DNA from: an uncultured Clostridia bacterium
GTDB taxonomy: Bacteria > Bacillota > Clostridia > Oscillospirales > Acutalibacteraceae
Assembly (NCBI GenBank): GCA_946004305.1
Contig: CAMFZJ010000088.1
Span: 1-5,350 of the forward strand
Direction of reading: 5' to 3'
Length of the DNA: 5,350 nt
In this document: one piece after another, positions 5,071-5,350 of the stretch
Layout of the letters: the number at the start of each line of letters is the position of its first letter
Position numbering within the stretch: position 1 is the stretch's first letter
The notes under the pieces: generated by a model
Told to the model about the DNA's origin: nothing
The model's database searches: none
The model's input: the letters and a program-made list of their open reading frames with translations, nothing else
Position numbers and translations under genes: made by a program

Positions 5071-5350
5071 TTACTCAACATCGCAAGTATAATCAATAAG
5101 AGTCTTTGCAGCCTTTACTAACATCTTGTTATTTAACTCATCAGATGTTGTTAATGTAGTAACTGCGTCTATCTGTGACTTCCATGTGCTTCCGCTGTAT
5201 GTCTGCACCTTAATGCTGGCAATATTCATTCCCTTCTTAAATGTGTAGCTGTAAATCGGAACACCGTTGTAAGTCTTATCTGTTTCTGACATTACATATG
5301 TCTTGATATATGTACTACCGCTTTCATCTGCGATTTTTACATACAGTCTG
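5071..5350 (-). CDS. Partial C-terminal region of an unrecognised protein, possibly secreted
   Basis: The reading frame is open from the right edge of the window to the TAA at 5071, giving at least 92 residues, so only the C-terminus is present. An internal ATG at 5292 is not likely to be the start, because the coding-like frame continues through it (RLYVKIADESGSTYIKTYV precedes it). The visible part is rich in Thr, Ser, Tyr and Lys with alternating beta-strand-like stretches (YVKIAD, PIYSYTF, NIASIKVQTY, STWKSQIDAVTTL), followed by a helical end (NNKMLVKAAKTLIDYTCDVE). This resembles a small extracellular beta-sandwich such as a starch-binding-type carbohydrate-binding module, but the similarity is impressionistic. 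No catalytic motif is visible. It has its own terminator and is not part of the zur operon. Confidence 0.7.
   Translation of the reverse strand, partial: RLYVKIADESGSTYIKTYVMSETDKTYNGVPIYSYTFKKGMNIASIKVQTYSGSTWKSQIDAVTTLTTSDELNNKMLVKAAKTLIDYTCDVE

Overview
The window looks like the end of a draft contig from a low-GC Gram-positive anaerobe, probably a Clostridia-class gut bacterium. The evidence is AT-rich DNA, purine-rich Shine-Dalgarno sites, near-consensus sigma-A promoter hexamers and lipoprotein-anchored binding proteins. This is inference from style; no taxonomic marker gene is present. Bases 1-44 are not genomic: they match the end of the P7 primer, an i7 index and the Nextera read-2 transposase adapter.

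Layout. On the + strand, a flavin-reductase-like protein (113-619) is followed after one base by a serine beta-lactamase-like hydrolase lipoprotein (621-1781). A strong stem-loop terminator (1791-1833) closes this unit. Converging on it from the - strand is a compact metal-uptake operon. In transcription order it holds a Fur-family repressor, most likely Zur (4916-4524), the substrate-binding lipoprotein ZnuA (4520-3534), the ATPase ZnuC (3523-2816), the permease ZnuB (2816-1983), and a small single-pass membrane protein ORF not expected from the family (1935-1819). The last ORF ends inside the shared terminator stem. At the right edge is the C-terminal part of another - strand gene (5350-5071) with its own terminator (5038-5002).

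How it works together. The operon has a near-perfect sigma-A promoter (TTGACA, 17 bp, TATACT). A perfect 10-3-10 palindrome abuts the -10 element and covers the predicted transcription start. This fits autorepression: metal-loaded repressor would block transcription of itself and the transporter, and metal starvation would relieve it. ZnuA captures metal outside the membrane, ZnuB carries it across and ZnuC supplies ATP. Ribosome-binding-site spacing moves the starts of the repressor and of ZnuC downstream of the longest reading frames.

The least ordinary items are the 38-residue membrane-protein ORF at the end of the operon, the ZnuA ligand set that leaves zinc versus manganese open, and the altered third motif of the serine hydrolase. 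I see no CRISPR array, insertion sequence, tRNA or rRNA. No gene-free stretch exceeds 300 bases.
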